A DNA stretch of 64,000 nucleotides from SW4 sp042466115 (GTDB lineage Bacteria; Pseudomonadota; Alphaproteobacteria; Rhodobacterales; Rhodobacteraceae). The position numbers and the translations under genes are program-made. The stretch spans positions 1,426,001-1,490,000 of the forward strand of contig NZ_JAXHBQ010000001.1 of NCBI RefSeq assembly GCF_042466115.1. The letters run 5' to 3'. The first letter of the stretch is position 1; each line of letters opens with the position of its first letter. This document shows, piece after piece, positions 1-8,151 of this stretch. Below the pieces are notes generated by a model. The model had not been told where the DNA came from, made no database searches, and saw nothing but the letters and a program-made list of their open reading frames with translations.

Positions 1-184
1 TTTCATCACCAAGGCTTTTGAAGGGCCATACTCGCAGATGGGCCAATGGGTCAAAGACATGCAGGCCCTTGCGGCAACGCGCGGCACGCTGAACGCAGAC
101 GTCTATTTCTTTTATCCCACCTGCCCCAAATGCGCCAAAGCCTATGGCGCGAACCATGTGATCGGGTTCGCAAAACTGACCTGA
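1..184 (+). CDS. 3' end of a small protein of unknown function with a CPKC motif
   Basis: The frame is open from the window edge to TGA at 182-184, giving 60 residues. The visible end contains GPYSQMGQWVKDMQ, then FFYPTCPKCAKAYG and VIGFAKLT. The CxxC pair with surrounding aromatic residues could bind a metal or be redox-active, but the N-terminus is missing and I do not recognise a defined family beyond a resemblance to small conserved Roseobacter proteins. It runs in the same direction as the hydrolase 63 bases downstream. Codon use matches the neighbours, so it looks like a real gene. Confidence 0.6.
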   Translation, partial: FITKAFEGPYSQMGQWVKDMQALAATRGTLNADVYFFYPTCPKCAKAYGANHVIGFAKLT

Positions 185-247
185 CACCAGATCGCCCCTT
201 GGCAGCCCCCCATGGCATCGGCAAAGGTAGGGGAAAAGGGGGACACG

Positions 248-1348
248 ATGACCACAGGTTTCTTTTGGGATGAACGCTGTTTCTGGCACGGCGGCGGCTA
301 TTACGCGGGCATGTTGCCGGTCGGCGGGTTGGTGCAGCCCATGGCCAGCGGTGGCCTGCCCGAAAGCCCCGAAACCAAGCGGCGCTTGAAGAACCTGATC
401 GACGTAACCGGCCTGTCACGCGATCTGGCGATGCAAGGCGCGCCCACAGCCGGCGACGAAGATCTGCTGCGCGTCCATCCGCAATCCTATCTTGATGAAT
501 TCAAGATCCTGTCAGATGGCACCGGCGGTGAACTTGGCCGCCGCACGCCTTTCGGCCCCGGCGGTTATGAAATGGCGGCGGTGTCCACAGGCCTGTCCAT
601 CGGCGCGCTTGATGCCGTGCTACGCGGCCGCGTGCGCAACGCCTATGCCCTGTCGCGCCCGCCCGGCCACCATTGCCTGCCCGACTATCCCAACGGGTTT
701 TGCCTGTTTGCCAACCTTGCTGTCGCGATCCAGACCGCGCGCGCCAACAAGCTGACCAGCCGCGTTGCCGTGCTTGACTGGGACGTGCACCACGGCAACG
801 GCACCGAGGCGATCTTTTACGAAGACCCTGATGTGCTGACGATTTCCATCCATCAGGAACGCAACTACCCCATGGACACCGGCGATTTCGCCGACCGTGG
901 GCGCGGCAAGGGGGAAGGTGCGAACCTGAATATCCCCCTGCCCGCCGGCACCGGCCATCGCGGCTATGTGCGGACCATGGAACAGATCGTCCTGCCACAA
1001 ATCCGCGCGTTTCAACCCGATGTGATCGTGATCGCCTGCGGCTATGACGCCGCCGCGATTGACCCGCTGGGCCGGATGCTCGCTACCGCTGAAACCTTCC
1101 GCGAAATGACCGTGCAAGTGCGCGAACTGGCCGAGGAAATCTGCGAAGGCCGCCTGATGATGGCCCACGAAGGCGGCTATAGCGAAGTCTACGTGCCCTT
1201 CTGTGGCCATACCGTGTTGCAGGAAATGTCGCGCAGCCCCGTCACCGCCCCCGACCCGTTTGGTGACGTGTTCGACCTGCGCCAGCCGGGTCCGGCGTTT
1301 GATACGTTCCTGGACGGGGTGATTGGGGACATGGCCGCGGCTGTGTGA
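248..1348 (+). CDS. Class II histone deacetylase / acetylpolyamine amidohydrolase family protein
   Basis: A 366-residue member of the arginase/deacetylase fold. Metal and catalytic signatures of the family are present: RPPGHH near residue 138 (tandem His), LDWDVHHGNGT near 177-187 (zinc-binding Asp and His), IACGYDAAAIDPLGRM near 265 (second Asp region) and HEGGYS near 312. Family members remove acetyl groups from acetylated lysines or polyamines using Zn2+; the bacterial substrate here is not known. The start at 248 is preferred over an upstream in-frame ATG at 212 because a G-rich ribosome binding site lies just before it and the family begins with TTGFFWDERCFWH-like sequence. No signal peptide, so cytosolic. 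It is followed by the dispersed repeat at 1391. Confidence 0.93.
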   Translation: MTTGFFWDERCFWHGGGYYAGMLPVGGLVQPMASGGLPESPETKRRLKNLIDVTGLSRDLAMQGAPTAGDEDLLRVHPQSYLDEFKILSDGTGGELGRRTPFGPGGYEMAAVSTGLSIGALDAVLRGRVRNAYALSRPPGHHCLPDYPNGFCLFANLAVAIQTARANKLTSRVAVLDWDVHHGNGTEAIFYEDPDVLTISIHQERNYPMDTGDFADRGRGKGEGANLNIPLPAGTGHRGYVRTMEQIVLPQIRAFQPDVIVIACGYDAAAIDPLGRMLATAETFREMTVQVRELAEEICEGRLMMAHEGGYSEVYVPFCGHTVLQEMSRSPVTAPDPFGDVFDLRQPGPAFDTFLDGVIGDMAAAV

Positions 1349-1390
1349 AAGGCTACTTTGCGGGACGAAGTGGACGTCGCCAAAGTTCAA

Positions 1391-1609
1391 CAAGCCGGGC
1401 GGTCGGCGGCCCGTGGGTTGGCGATACAACGTTGCCGCTTTGGCGCTTTATGGCGGCCACACACATCTTCCGGACCGGCATCGCGCGCGGTTGGCAAAAT
1501 CGCCGACCCGTGGGGACGGGCCGACGATCGCCCGGCGGCTGCGCCTTGATTCCGGGCGGGTCTGCCTCCCAAAGCAAGCGTCAGTTTGGGCTCAAAGCAA
1601 ACATTCCCC
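1391..1609 (+). repeat. 219-bp dispersed repeat, copy 1, with long imperfect inverted arms
   Basis: Aligns without gaps to 14196-14414 with about 23 differences (near 89 percent identity, counted by eye). Inside it, 1394-1412 can pair with 1518-1536 (one mismatch, one G-T) and 1414-1425 with 1499-1510, so a stem of about 30 pairs closes a 73-base apical region. Both arms are identical between the two copies, while the apical region and the 3' tail hold all the differences. Open frames run across it, but the differences fall mostly at first and second codon positions, which argues against coding. It sits between convergent genes, nine bases before the ridA-like stop codon. It could be a miniature mobile element or a structured RNA or terminator. 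Confidence 0.85.
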
Positions 1610-1617
1610 GTAACCCC

Positions 1618-1956
1618 TCAATACGCCGCATCCACGATAAACTCGACCTTCAGCTCGGCACGCGCCAGTTTTGCTTCACCGCACGCCCGCGCAGGCGCGT
1701 GGCCTTCGGGCACCCATGCGTTCCAGACCGCGTTCAAACCGGCGAAATCGCTCATGTCGGCCAGCCAGATCGTGACCCGCAGCATCTTTTCGCGCGATGA
1801 TCCGGCGCGCACCAGCAGGTCGTCGATCTTGTCCAGACAGGCCTGCACCTGTTCCTGAATGGTGTCCCCTTCGGCCACCTGACCGGTCAGATAGGCGACC
1901 CCGTTGTGTTTGACGATCTTGGAGGACCGCGCGCCTGTATCAATCCGTTCGATCAT
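1618..1956 (-). CDS. RidA family (YjgF/UK114) protein
   Basis: A 112-residue protein, slightly short for the family. Members hydrolyse reactive enamine/imine intermediates released by PLP enzymes, acting as cytosolic trimers. Visible family features are GVAYLTGQVA near the N-terminus, the central QVQACLDKIDDLLVRAGSS helix, VTIWLADMSDF, and the C-terminal PARACGEAKLA with the conserved arginine that binds the substrate carboxylate, followed by VEFIVDA. It belongs to one of the Rid subfamilies other than archetypal RidA; the exact subfamily cannot be set by eye. Transcribed away from the divergent nitroreductase gene. Confidence 0.9.
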   Translation of the reverse strand: MIERIDTGARSSKIVKHNGVAYLTGQVAEGDTIQEQVQACLDKIDDLLVRAGSSREKMLRVTIWLADMSDFAGLNAVWNAWVPEGHAPARACGEAKLARAELKVEFIVDAAY

Positions 1957-2086
1957 GTTCCTTTTCCCCTGATCCGATGCAATTGCGGCCTGACTATCAG
2001 GCAGCGCCGCGATCCGCCACGCCCCCCCCCTAGAACCTGCGCCCGCGAACGCCTATGTCAAAGCGAACCGAAAACCGGAGCGCCCG

Positions 2087-2665
2087 ATGCCAACAGCCAA
2101 TCCTGCCGCCCTCGACTTTCTGCTGACACGGCGTTCGCGGCCTGCGAAAACGCTGACCGGCCCCGTGCCGGACCGCGCGCAACTGGAAATCCTGCTGACC
2201 GCCGCGGCGCGCACGCCCGATCACGGAAAACTGGAACCCTGGCGCTTTGTGGTGCTGACAGGCGCGGCCCTGCCCCGCCTGGCCAAACTCGTGGATACCC
2301 GCGCGGCGGCCCTGAACATCGACGCCGATCAAATTCCCAAGGCCCGCAGCGCCTTTGCCGATGCACAGTTGATCGTTGCAGTGATCAGCGCGCCTGTCAT
2401 CTCGGCCAAGATCCCCGCAATCGAACAAACCTATTCAGCAGGTGCCGTCTGCCTGTCCCTGCTCAATGCGGCGCTGGCGGCCGGATGGGGTGCGAACTGG
2501 CTCACGGGCTGGGCATCACACGACCGGACATTCATCGAAACGGGCCTTGGGCTTGCGCCACATGAAACCATCGCCGGTTTCATCCATATCGGCACCGAAA
2601 CCACCACGCCGCCCGAACGCCCGCGCCCCGACATCAGCGCCAAAACCACATGGATCGACGCATGA
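2087..2665 (+). CDS. Nitroreductase family protein (YdjA-like)
   Basis: A 192-residue FMN-dependent nitroreductase-fold protein. The N-terminal LLTRRSRPAKTL matches the RRS/R phosphate-binding signature of the family, followed by LLTAAARTPDHGKLEPWRFVVLTG (FMN-binding, PDHG..PWRF as in YdjA-type proteins), and the C-terminal half has GAVCLSLLNAALAAGWGANWLTGW and GFIHIGT. Such enzymes use NAD(P)H to reduce nitro compounds or related substrates; the physiological substrate is unknown. The stop codon overlaps the start of the next gene as ATGA, so the two are probably translated together. Confidence 0.9.
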   Translation: MPTANPAALDFLLTRRSRPAKTLTGPVPDRAQLEILLTAAARTPDHGKLEPWRFVVLTGAALPRLAKLVDTRAAALNIDADQIPKARSAFADAQLIVAVISAPVISAKIPAIEQTYSAGAVCLSLLNAALAAGWGANWLTGWASHDRTFIETGLGLAPHETIAGFIHIGTETTTPPERPRPDISAKTTWIDA

Positions 2666-3351
2666 TCTTTCAAGATATCTCCAAAGCTATCGCACAGTTT
2701 TCCGATGCCCGTTTCCGGCGCGTGCTGCTGCTTGGGGTCGGACTCACGCTCGCCCTATTCGCGGTCAGCGGTTTCGGGGTCTGGCAATTGCTGAACTGGA
2801 TCGACATCGAAAACGTGTCATGGCCGTTCTTTGGTGAAATCGCGTGGCTGTCCTATGTGCTGGGTGTGATCATGGCCGCACTCAGCCTGTTTCTTTGGGT
2901 TTTCCTGATGATCCCCGTTGCCTCGGCGATCACCTCGCTATTCCTTGATGACGTGGCGCAAGCGGTCGAGGATAAACACTTTCCCCACCTGCCCGCGCCG
3001 CCGAAAATGCCGCTTTCAACCGCGATCAAGGACACGCTGGGCTTTCTGGGTGTGTTGATCGGGGCGAACATTCTGGCGCTGATGCTGTATATCATGCTGC
3101 CCTTTGCCGCGCCGTTCATATTCTACGCGCTCAACGGCTTCTTGCTGGGGCGGGAATACTTTACCCTCGCGGCGACCCGCCGTGAAGGACGCGCGGGCGC
3201 GCGTGCGTTACGCAGCCGTTTCGGCAATGAAATCTGGATTGCAGGTTGCCTGATGGCCGTGCCGCTGACGATTCCGGTGCTGAACCTCTTCGTGCCGATC
3301 CTTGGGGCGGCGACCTTCACGCATATGTATCACCGGCTTAGTCAGCGCTGA
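2662..3351 (+). CDS. EI24 domain (CysZ-like) membrane protein
   Basis: A 229-residue integral membrane protein of the EI24/CysZ family. Hydrophobic segments lie near residues 21-45, 60-95, 130-160 and 195-225, with a polar loop (DDVAQAVEDKHFPHLPAPP) between the second and third. E. coli CysZ is a sulfate channel, but EI24 homologs in alphaproteobacteria are not shown to carry sulfate, so no substrate is assigned. The ATG at 2662 overlaps the preceding TGA; an in-frame ATG at 2650 is possible but lies deeper inside the nitroreductase gene. Its 3' end overlaps the convergent DUF1467 gene by 14 bases. Confidence 0.88.
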   Translation: MIFQDISKAIAQFSDARFRRVLLLGVGLTLALFAVSGFGVWQLLNWIDIENVSWPFFGEIAWLSYVLGVIMAALSLFLWVFLMIPVASAITSLFLDDVAQAVEDKHFPHLPAPPKMPLSTAIKDTLGFLGVLIGANILALMLYIMLPFAAPFIFYALNGFLLGREYFTLAATRREGRAGARALRSRFGNEIWIAGCLMAVPLTIPVLNLFVPILGAATFTHMYHRLSQR

Positions 3352-3625
3352 CCGCGGGCGTCGCCATCCGGTTGAACCAATCCAGATCGCGCACGGTGAT
3401 CAGACCCGACATGATCACACCCGCGATGACGGCCCAGATCAGGAACGCCCAAATGGTGGTGATCTTGGCCTTGCGGCGCAACTGCGGATCGGCGGGCGCG
3501 CTGGAATGGGTGCCGGGCACGACCTCGCCCGCCTCGCCTTGGGTGGTCATGCGCAGGGGCAGCACGACAAAGAACACCATGAACCACACGACCGCGAATA
3601 AAACGATTGCCGATGTAATACCCAT
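3338..3625 (-). CDS. DUF1467 family membrane protein
   Basis: A 95-residue protein with two predicted membrane helices: residues 2-21 (GITSAIVLFAVVWFMVFFVV) and about 58-77 (IWAFLIWAVIAGVIMSGLIT), joined by a polar loop containing LPLRMTTQGE and VPGTHSSAPADP, which is characteristic of DUF1467. The function is unknown. The start is placed at the second in-frame methionine because family members begin with MGITSAIV-like sequence; a start at 3646 would add seven residues. It lies downstream of the methylmalonyl-CoA epimerase gene on the same strand, an arrangement recurrent in Rhodobacterales. Confidence 0.9.
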   Translation of the reverse strand: MGITSAIVLFAVVWFMVFFVVLPLRMTTQGEAGEVVPGTHSSAPADPQLRRKAKITTIWAFLIWAVIAGVIMSGLITVRDLDWFNRMATPAVSAD

Positions 3626-3695
3626 CTGCGCCTTTCCGCGGACCACGCCGCTTGTTCCGGAATTGCAAAGCCAACGGCACTGATGCCGCCAGCGC

Positions 3696-4100
3696 CTAGA
3701 CCTGTTCTAGCTCGATCAGGCAGCCATTAAAGTCCTTGGGGTGCAGGAACAGCACCGGTTTGCCATGCGCACCAATCTTTGGCTTGCCCGTCCCCAGTAC
3801 CCGCGCACCAGTTTCAACCAGATGATCGCGCGCGGCGATGATATCGTCGACCTCGTAACAGATGTGATGGATACCCCCCGCAGGGTTCTTGTCCAGAAAC
3901 CCTTGAATGGGGCTGGCATCCCCCAGCGGATACAGCAGTTCTATCTTGGTATTGGGCAGTTCGATAAAAACGACAGTGACGCCATGATCGGGTTCGTCTT
4001 GCGGCGCGCCCACGGTTGCACCCAAGGGGCCCCGATACTGCGCACAGGCCGCTTCAAGGTCGGGCACGGCAATTGCTACATGGTTCAAACGTCCGATCAT
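3696..4100 (-). CDS. mce: Methylmalonyl-CoA epimerase
   Basis: A 134-residue protein of the vicinal oxygen chelate fold. It interconverts (R)- and (S)-methylmalonyl-CoA in the propionyl-CoA and ethylmalonyl-CoA routes. The sequence shows the two paired beta-alpha-beta-beta-beta modules: GRLNHVAIAVPDLEAA at the N-terminus (metal His), FIELPNTKIELLYPLGDASPI with the metal Glu, GGIHHICYEVDDI with the central His, and PKDFNGCLIELEQ at the C-terminus with the last metal Glu. The length is normal for the family. Followed 70 bases downstream by the DUF1467 gene. Confidence 0.95.
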   Translation of the reverse strand: MIGRLNHVAIAVPDLEAACAQYRGPLGATVGAPQDEPDHGVTVVFIELPNTKIELLYPLGDASPIQGFLDKNPAGGIHHICYEVDDIIAARDHLVETGARVLGTGKPKIGAHGKPVLFLHPKDFNGCLIELEQV

Positions 4101-4247
4101 TGCTCACTCCTCTTGCTCGCTTGCTCTGTCTATGTCGTGGACAGCGGCGCGGCACAAGTGGGCGCGCCAACGGGTCGCGGGGCCGTTAACGTGGGATTCA
4201 CCATCTGGCGATTAACTGGGCGCACAACGATCTCTGGAGGGGATGTT

Positions 4248-4961
4248 ATGGACGACCATGATGAATTCATGATGACACGGCCACCCACCGCGCGGCGCCC
4301 GCTCTTGGGGTTGACGGTGCTTGTGGTCGAAGACAGCCGTTTCGCCTGCGAAGCGATGCGCCTTTTGTGCCTGCGGTCGGGCGCGCGCATCAGGCGGGCG
4401 GACAGTTTGCAACACGCGCGCCGCCATTTGGCCGTCTATCGCCCCGCCGTGGTGATCGTCGATCTGGGCCTGCCCGACGGCCCGGGCGAATCCCTGATCA
4501 CCGATCTGGCGATGGGCGTGCCGCGCGTTGATGTGGTGCTTGGCACCAGCGGCGACCCGGATGGAAAAGACCGCGCGCTGGCCGCCGGTGCCGACGGATT
4601 CTTTGCCAAACCTGTGGCCTCGCTCGCGCAGTTCCAGCAAGCGATCCTTGCCCATCTTCCCGCTGATCGCCAGCCCAACGCGCCTTGGGTGTTGTCAGAT
4701 GAATATGTCGCGCCCGATTTGATGGCTTATCGCGATGATCTGGCGCATGTGGCCGATGTGCTCAACGGCGAGGAGGACCGCTCGATCGACTATATCACGC
4801 AGTTCCTGTCAGGCGTTGCCCAAAGCGCGAATGACACCGGCCTTGGTGACGCGGTCGGATCACTTGCGCGCGCGCGCGAATCCGGTGGCGCGACCCGCTC
4901 TGAAGTGGCACGCCTTGCCGCAATGGTGCAGGAACGCCTGTCAAACAACAGCACGCTCTAG
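4248..4961 (+). CDS. Single-domain response regulator (orphan receiver protein)
   Basis: A 237-residue protein. Residues 22-137 form a CheY-like receiver: acidic pair E28/D29 in VLVVEDS, phosphoacceptor D72 in VIVDLGLPDG, T100/S101 in LGTSGDP and K121 in FFAKPV. The remaining 100 residues contain no recognisable DNA-binding or enzymatic output domain; they look helical (ALAGVAQ- and EVARLAAMVQ-like stretches), perhaps for protein contacts. No histidine kinase is encoded nearby. The start at 4248 has a clear CTGGAGGGG ribosome binding site. A small Flp-like pilin gene follows 175 bases downstream, but a functional link is only a guess. Confidence 0.85.
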   Translation: MDDHDEFMMTRPPTARRPLLGLTVLVVEDSRFACEAMRLLCLRSGARIRRADSLQHARRHLAVYRPAVVIVDLGLPDGPGESLITDLAMGVPRVDVVLGTSGDPDGKDRALAAGADGFFAKPVASLAQFQQAILAHLPADRQPNAPWVLSDEYVAPDLMAYRDDLAHVADVLNGEEDRSIDYITQFLSGVAQSANDTGLGDAVGSLARARESGGATRSEVARLAAMVQERLSNNSTL

Positions 4962-5136
4962 CCAACAACCCGTCCAAGCAAGAGGCACCTGAAACCCGCC
5001 CAAATAGCCAGCAAATCGCCACGCCAGTCGCACAAAGACACCCCAGTCGCGTCCCAAATCGGCCCCAATCATCGCGCATCATCCTTGTTGATCGCCACCG
5101 CATAACGCATCGGCAAGCAACAAGGACGAGTATAGG

Positions 5137-5319
5137 ATGGAACGCTTTATCAATCGCTTTTGGGGTGACGAAGACGGCAACGTCACAATCGACTGGATCG
5201 TGCTCACGGCAGGCATCGTGATGCTGGGAGCCGCTGTCATGCTGGCTGTCGGGCCAACAACCCAGGATCTTGCCACGGGCACAACCGACAAGATCGACCA
5301 GATCGAGATGGGCATCTAA
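5137..5319 (+). CDS. Flp-type pilin-like small membrane protein
   Basis: A 60-residue protein with the layout of Flp/Fap type IVb pilins: a short charged leader (MERFINRFWGDEDG), then NVTIDWIVLTAGIVMLGAAV leading into a single hydrophobic helix, and a short polar tail. By analogy with DESG/ATAIEYG in Flp, prepilin peptidase would cut between G14 and N15, placing D19 where Flp pilins have Glu at +5, and W20 in place of Tyr. A ribosome binding site-like AAGGACGAG lies shortly before the ATG. No tad/cpa assembly genes are in the window. It might instead be an unrelated small membrane protein. Confidence 0.65.
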   Translation: MERFINRFWGDEDGNVTIDWIVLTAGIVMLGAAVMLAVGPTTQDLATGTTDKIDQIEMGI

Positions 5320-5344
5320 CCCCGTCAGCGTGTAACGCCAAATC

Positions 5345-6568
5345 CTACAACATCAGGCGCGGATCGCTTCCCATCTCAAGATCGGGGAACACCGCGCCTT
5401 CAAATGTCGCGGCAGGCAGGCCGGTTGCCGCGCGCATGACCCATGCCGCATAGGCGCGAATATCGCGCGTGGGCAGCAGATCACGCCCCGCATAAAGATC
5501 GCCCTCGCCCAATCCGGGCCAGTCGCTGATCACTTGCCCCCCCTTCATCGCACCCCCCGCAAACAGCATGGCGCCGCCTGTGCCATGATCGGTGCCGCGC
5601 GATCCGTTCTCGCGCGCAGTGCGGCCAAATTCGGTCATGCACAGCACCGCCGTCTGCCCCCATGCCGCGCCCAGTCCGGCGCGCAGGGTCAGGATTGTAT
5701 CGCTCAGGCGTGACAGCGCGCGGGTGATATTGCGCGCCTGGTTGTCATGGGTGTCCCAGCCGCTGATCGAAAAACTGGCAATCCGCGTATCCGCACGCAG
5801 CCGTCCTGCGGCAAATTCCGCCAGTTTCACGTGATCACCGGACAGGCTTACCCCCTCCATCATCGCGCTTTCGCCCATCATTCCTTCGGTTTCAGCCGCG
5901 GCCTCAATCGCCGCGTCACTCGCCAGTTCCTCGGCGATGGCGATGGCATCATTGCTGGCCGCGTGAAACAACGGATCGTCGTGGTGCACTACGTCCAGCA
6001 ACCGGCGCACATGTGGTGACAGGTTCAGCCGGGCATCGGGTGACCAGCGCGCCGCTGGGGCATCACCTGACAGCACCAACATCTGTTCGCGCCCGATCGC
6101 ATAGGCCACATCACCCTCCAGCCCCGGCATCTGCTGCAACAGGCGGTTCAACCAGCCGTCGCGCAGGCCGCCACCACTCAGATCCGGCAATCCGGCCTCA
6201 AGAATATCCTGCCCGTCAAAGTGGCTGCGCTTGTCGCGATACGGTGTAGATACTGCATGCACAGCACCCATTTCCCCCGCCAGCCACAAGGGATGCAAGG
6301 GTGCGAGCGCCGGGTGCAGCGCGAAAAAACCATCCAGATCAATGGCATCAACGGCCTCACCCACGCCGATGTTGGGGCGCAGGCCCGCCAATGCCCGATC
6401 GCCATAGGGCTGGATCACATCCAGCCCGTCCATCGCCCCGCGCAGGATGATCACCACCAACCGCGTGTCCCAAGGGGCCGCGGCAAAGGCGACCGGTGTC
6501 AGCAAGGGGCTGGCCGCCGCGCAGCACCCCAGTGCCGCGCCCGACATCAAAAACCTGCGACGCTCCAT
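5345..6568 (-). CDS. DUF1501 family exported protein
   Basis: A 407-residue protein of the DUF1501 family, which has an alkaline phosphatase/sulfatase-like fold. The N-terminus ERRRFLMSGAALGCCAAASP is a twin-arginine-type signal followed by a hydrophobic stretch and an AFAAA cleavage region near residue 30, so export through Tat is expected. Family signatures: VVIILRGAMDGLDVIQPYGD, ALHPALAPLHPLW, SHFDGQDILE, GWDTHDNQ, TEFGRTARENGS and GTDHGTGGAMLFAGGA. The function is unknown. It lies three bases downstream of the DUF1800 gene on the same strand; the two families are habitually encoded together. Confidence 0.9.
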   Translation of the reverse strand: MERRRFLMSGAALGCCAAASPLLTPVAFAAAPWDTRLVVIILRGAMDGLDVIQPYGDRALAGLRPNIGVGEAVDAIDLDGFFALHPALAPLHPLWLAGEMGAVHAVSTPYRDKRSHFDGQDILEAGLPDLSGGGLRDGWLNRLLQQMPGLEGDVAYAIGREQMLVLSGDAPAARWSPDARLNLSPHVRRLLDVVHHDDPLFHAASNDAIAIAEELASDAAIEAAAETEGMMGESAMMEGVSLSGDHVKLAEFAAGRLRADTRIASFSISGWDTHDNQARNITRALSRLSDTILTLRAGLGAAWGQTAVLCMTEFGRTARENGSRGTDHGTGGAMLFAGGAMKGGQVISDWPGLGEGDLYAGRDLLPTRDIRAYAAWVMRAATGLPAATFEGAVFPDLEMGSDPRLML

Positions 6569-6571
6569 GGC

Positions 6572-7951
6572 CTACCTCCTTTGAAACGCGGCCGATGCCA
6601 GCACAAGGCCAACCCCGTCCGCACGATCTTCGGCCGCACCAGCGGCAAAGACCACCGCCGGATCAGCCGCCGGCCCCAGCGCCGTCAGCACAAAATCACG
6701 CGGATCAGGCAAATCTTCGCGCAACCGCTGCGGAATGATCATCGACCACGTAATGCGCCCCGCCATGCCTTGGGGCGTGATCCACGCCGCGCCATCTTCG
6801 GGCCAGCCATCCGGGCCAACCGGTTCTTCCCACGGCTGGCCCATCACGGCCAAATGCCGCCCGAAGGCCGCCCGCCCTTCGTTAAATGTCATCGCCGCAA
6901 GGGTGTCAGCGTCAATATCCAGCGCCCGCACCGCCGACGCGACAAACCCGTAGGGCGGTTTGACCTTTGACTTGGTCACATCCCACGCGGCGGGGTGGCG
7001 CAACATCGCCGCAACCACGGCCCCCAGATCGCCGCCCGTGTCGGCAAAGACCGCCGCAAGTTCATCAACCAGACTTGCAGGCGGATCGTCAGCCACGAAA
7101 TGCACCGCCAGTTTGCGCCCGATATGGCGGGCCGTGTCCGGATGCGCCGCCAAATCATCCAAAGCCGCCAGAATATCCGCAAGACGTGGAACATCCCCGC
7201 CGTAAGTCTGCCCCAGAACCACTTCCGGCCCCGGTTCGGCAATATTGCGCAAAAAGGCAAAACCGTTCTTGGGGCTATAGGACAGCCCCGTCAGCAGTTC
7301 CGCCAGTTCGCGCACATCCGTCTGGTCGTAACTGGCCCCGACACCAAGCGTGTGCAGCTCCAGCAACTCGCGTGCCAGATTTTCGTTCAAGCCCCGATTG
7401 CGGCGTTGCGCGGTGCGGCTGTTGGGGCCCATCGACAGATGCTGATCCAGATAGACCAGCATCATCGGATGTGTCGTAACGGCCCGTAACATATCAGAAA
7501 AACGGCCCATCACATGGGGGCGGATCGCTTCTTCGACATAGGGCGACACCAGATGACGGGTCACGCCAGTGACCGCGCGCACCGTGAAATGGTCAGCCCA
7601 GAACCGCGTAAGGCGTTCACGCATCCCGTCGCGCGTCATGACCGCACGGGCCAGATGCGCTCCAAAGGTGGCTCCGCGCAAATCCCGCCCCGCCGCGCGC
7701 ATCTCGCGCTGTTGTTCCAGCACCTCTTCCTCGCGGTCTGTGCCGCGCGCCGCCTGACGCACACGCGCCAGATCGCGGTAGTCACGCGGTGACGGATAGG
7801 TGTCTGCCCAAAGCGGAATCCCATAGCGCGCCGCCGCGTTGTCGGGCCCGCGCAACTGCACCAGCATCGCGTCAACCGACTGGGGCGGCGCGATGCGGGG
7901 CGACAGCCCCATGCCAAAACGGATCTCGGCGATGATCGGATCAAACGGCAC
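6572..7951 (-). CDS. DUF1800 family protein
   Basis: A 459-residue protein of the DUF1800 family, the usual partner of DUF1501. I place the start at a GTG (7949-7951) preceded by a strong GGGAGG ribosome binding site; the frame stays open far upstream but that extension has no protein-like character. Family features: EIRFGMGLSPR at the N-terminus, RERLTRFWADHFTVRA, HPMMLVYLDQHLSMGPNS, the NRGLNENLARELLELHTLGV signature near the middle, and PYGFVASAVRAL. The function is unknown; in other bacteria such pairs have been suggested to work at the cell surface. It heads a two-gene operon with the Tat-exported DUF1501 protein. Confidence 0.9.
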   Translation of the reverse strand: MPFDPIIAEIRFGMGLSPRIAPPQSVDAMLVQLRGPDNAAARYGIPLWADTYPSPRDYRDLARVRQAARGTDREEEVLEQQREMRAAGRDLRGATFGAHLARAVMTRDGMRERLTRFWADHFTVRAVTGVTRHLVSPYVEEAIRPHVMGRFSDMLRAVTTHPMMLVYLDQHLSMGPNSRTAQRRNRGLNENLARELLELHTLGVGASYDQTDVRELAELLTGLSYSPKNGFAFLRNIAEPGPEVVLGQTYGGDVPRLADILAALDDLAAHPDTARHIGRKLAVHFVADDPPASLVDELAAVFADTGGDLGAVVAAMLRHPAAWDVTKSKVKPPYGFVASAVRALDIDADTLAAMTFNEGRAAFGRHLAVMGQPWEEPVGPDGWPEDGAAWITPQGMAGRITWSMIIPQRLREDLPDPRDFVLTALGPAADPAVVFAAGAAEDRADGVGLVLASAAFQRR

Positions 7952-8124
7952 ACACGCCTCCCTGATTGCCACCACTATAAGCGCCCGTGCCGCGCGCGTC
8001 TGGCAAAAATCACGTGATCGGAACAAGTTTGCCGATTTCCCGCAAAAGACCAACATCCTTGATCTTAAACAGGAAAATAGGCAAAATCTTAGGCTTGGAC
8101 GATTTGAACAGATTCGAAATTGCG

Positions 8125-8138
8125 TTTCACGAGTGAAA
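8125..8138. promoter_or_regulatory. Perfect 14-bp palindrome upstream of the L,D-transpeptidase gene
   Basis: TTTCAC-GA-GTGAAA, a perfect 6-2-6 dyad, lies three bases before the GGAG ribosome binding site (8141-8144) of the transpeptidase gene and within an A/T-rich 200-base region shared with the divergent DUF1800 gene. Its position fits an operator or a short leader hairpin. The binding protein is unknown. Confidence 0.4.
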
Positions 8139-8151
8139 TTGGAGACAGCAT

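Noticed and set aside
1323..1613. Open frames across the first 219-bp repeat
   Set aside because: The two repeat copies differ mainly at first and second codon positions, so no protein is being conserved.
3741..4247. Upstream in-frame extension of the receiver protein
   Set aside because: It runs antisense through the methylmalonyl-CoA epimerase gene, has no family similarity, and a clear ribosome binding site precedes ATG 4248.
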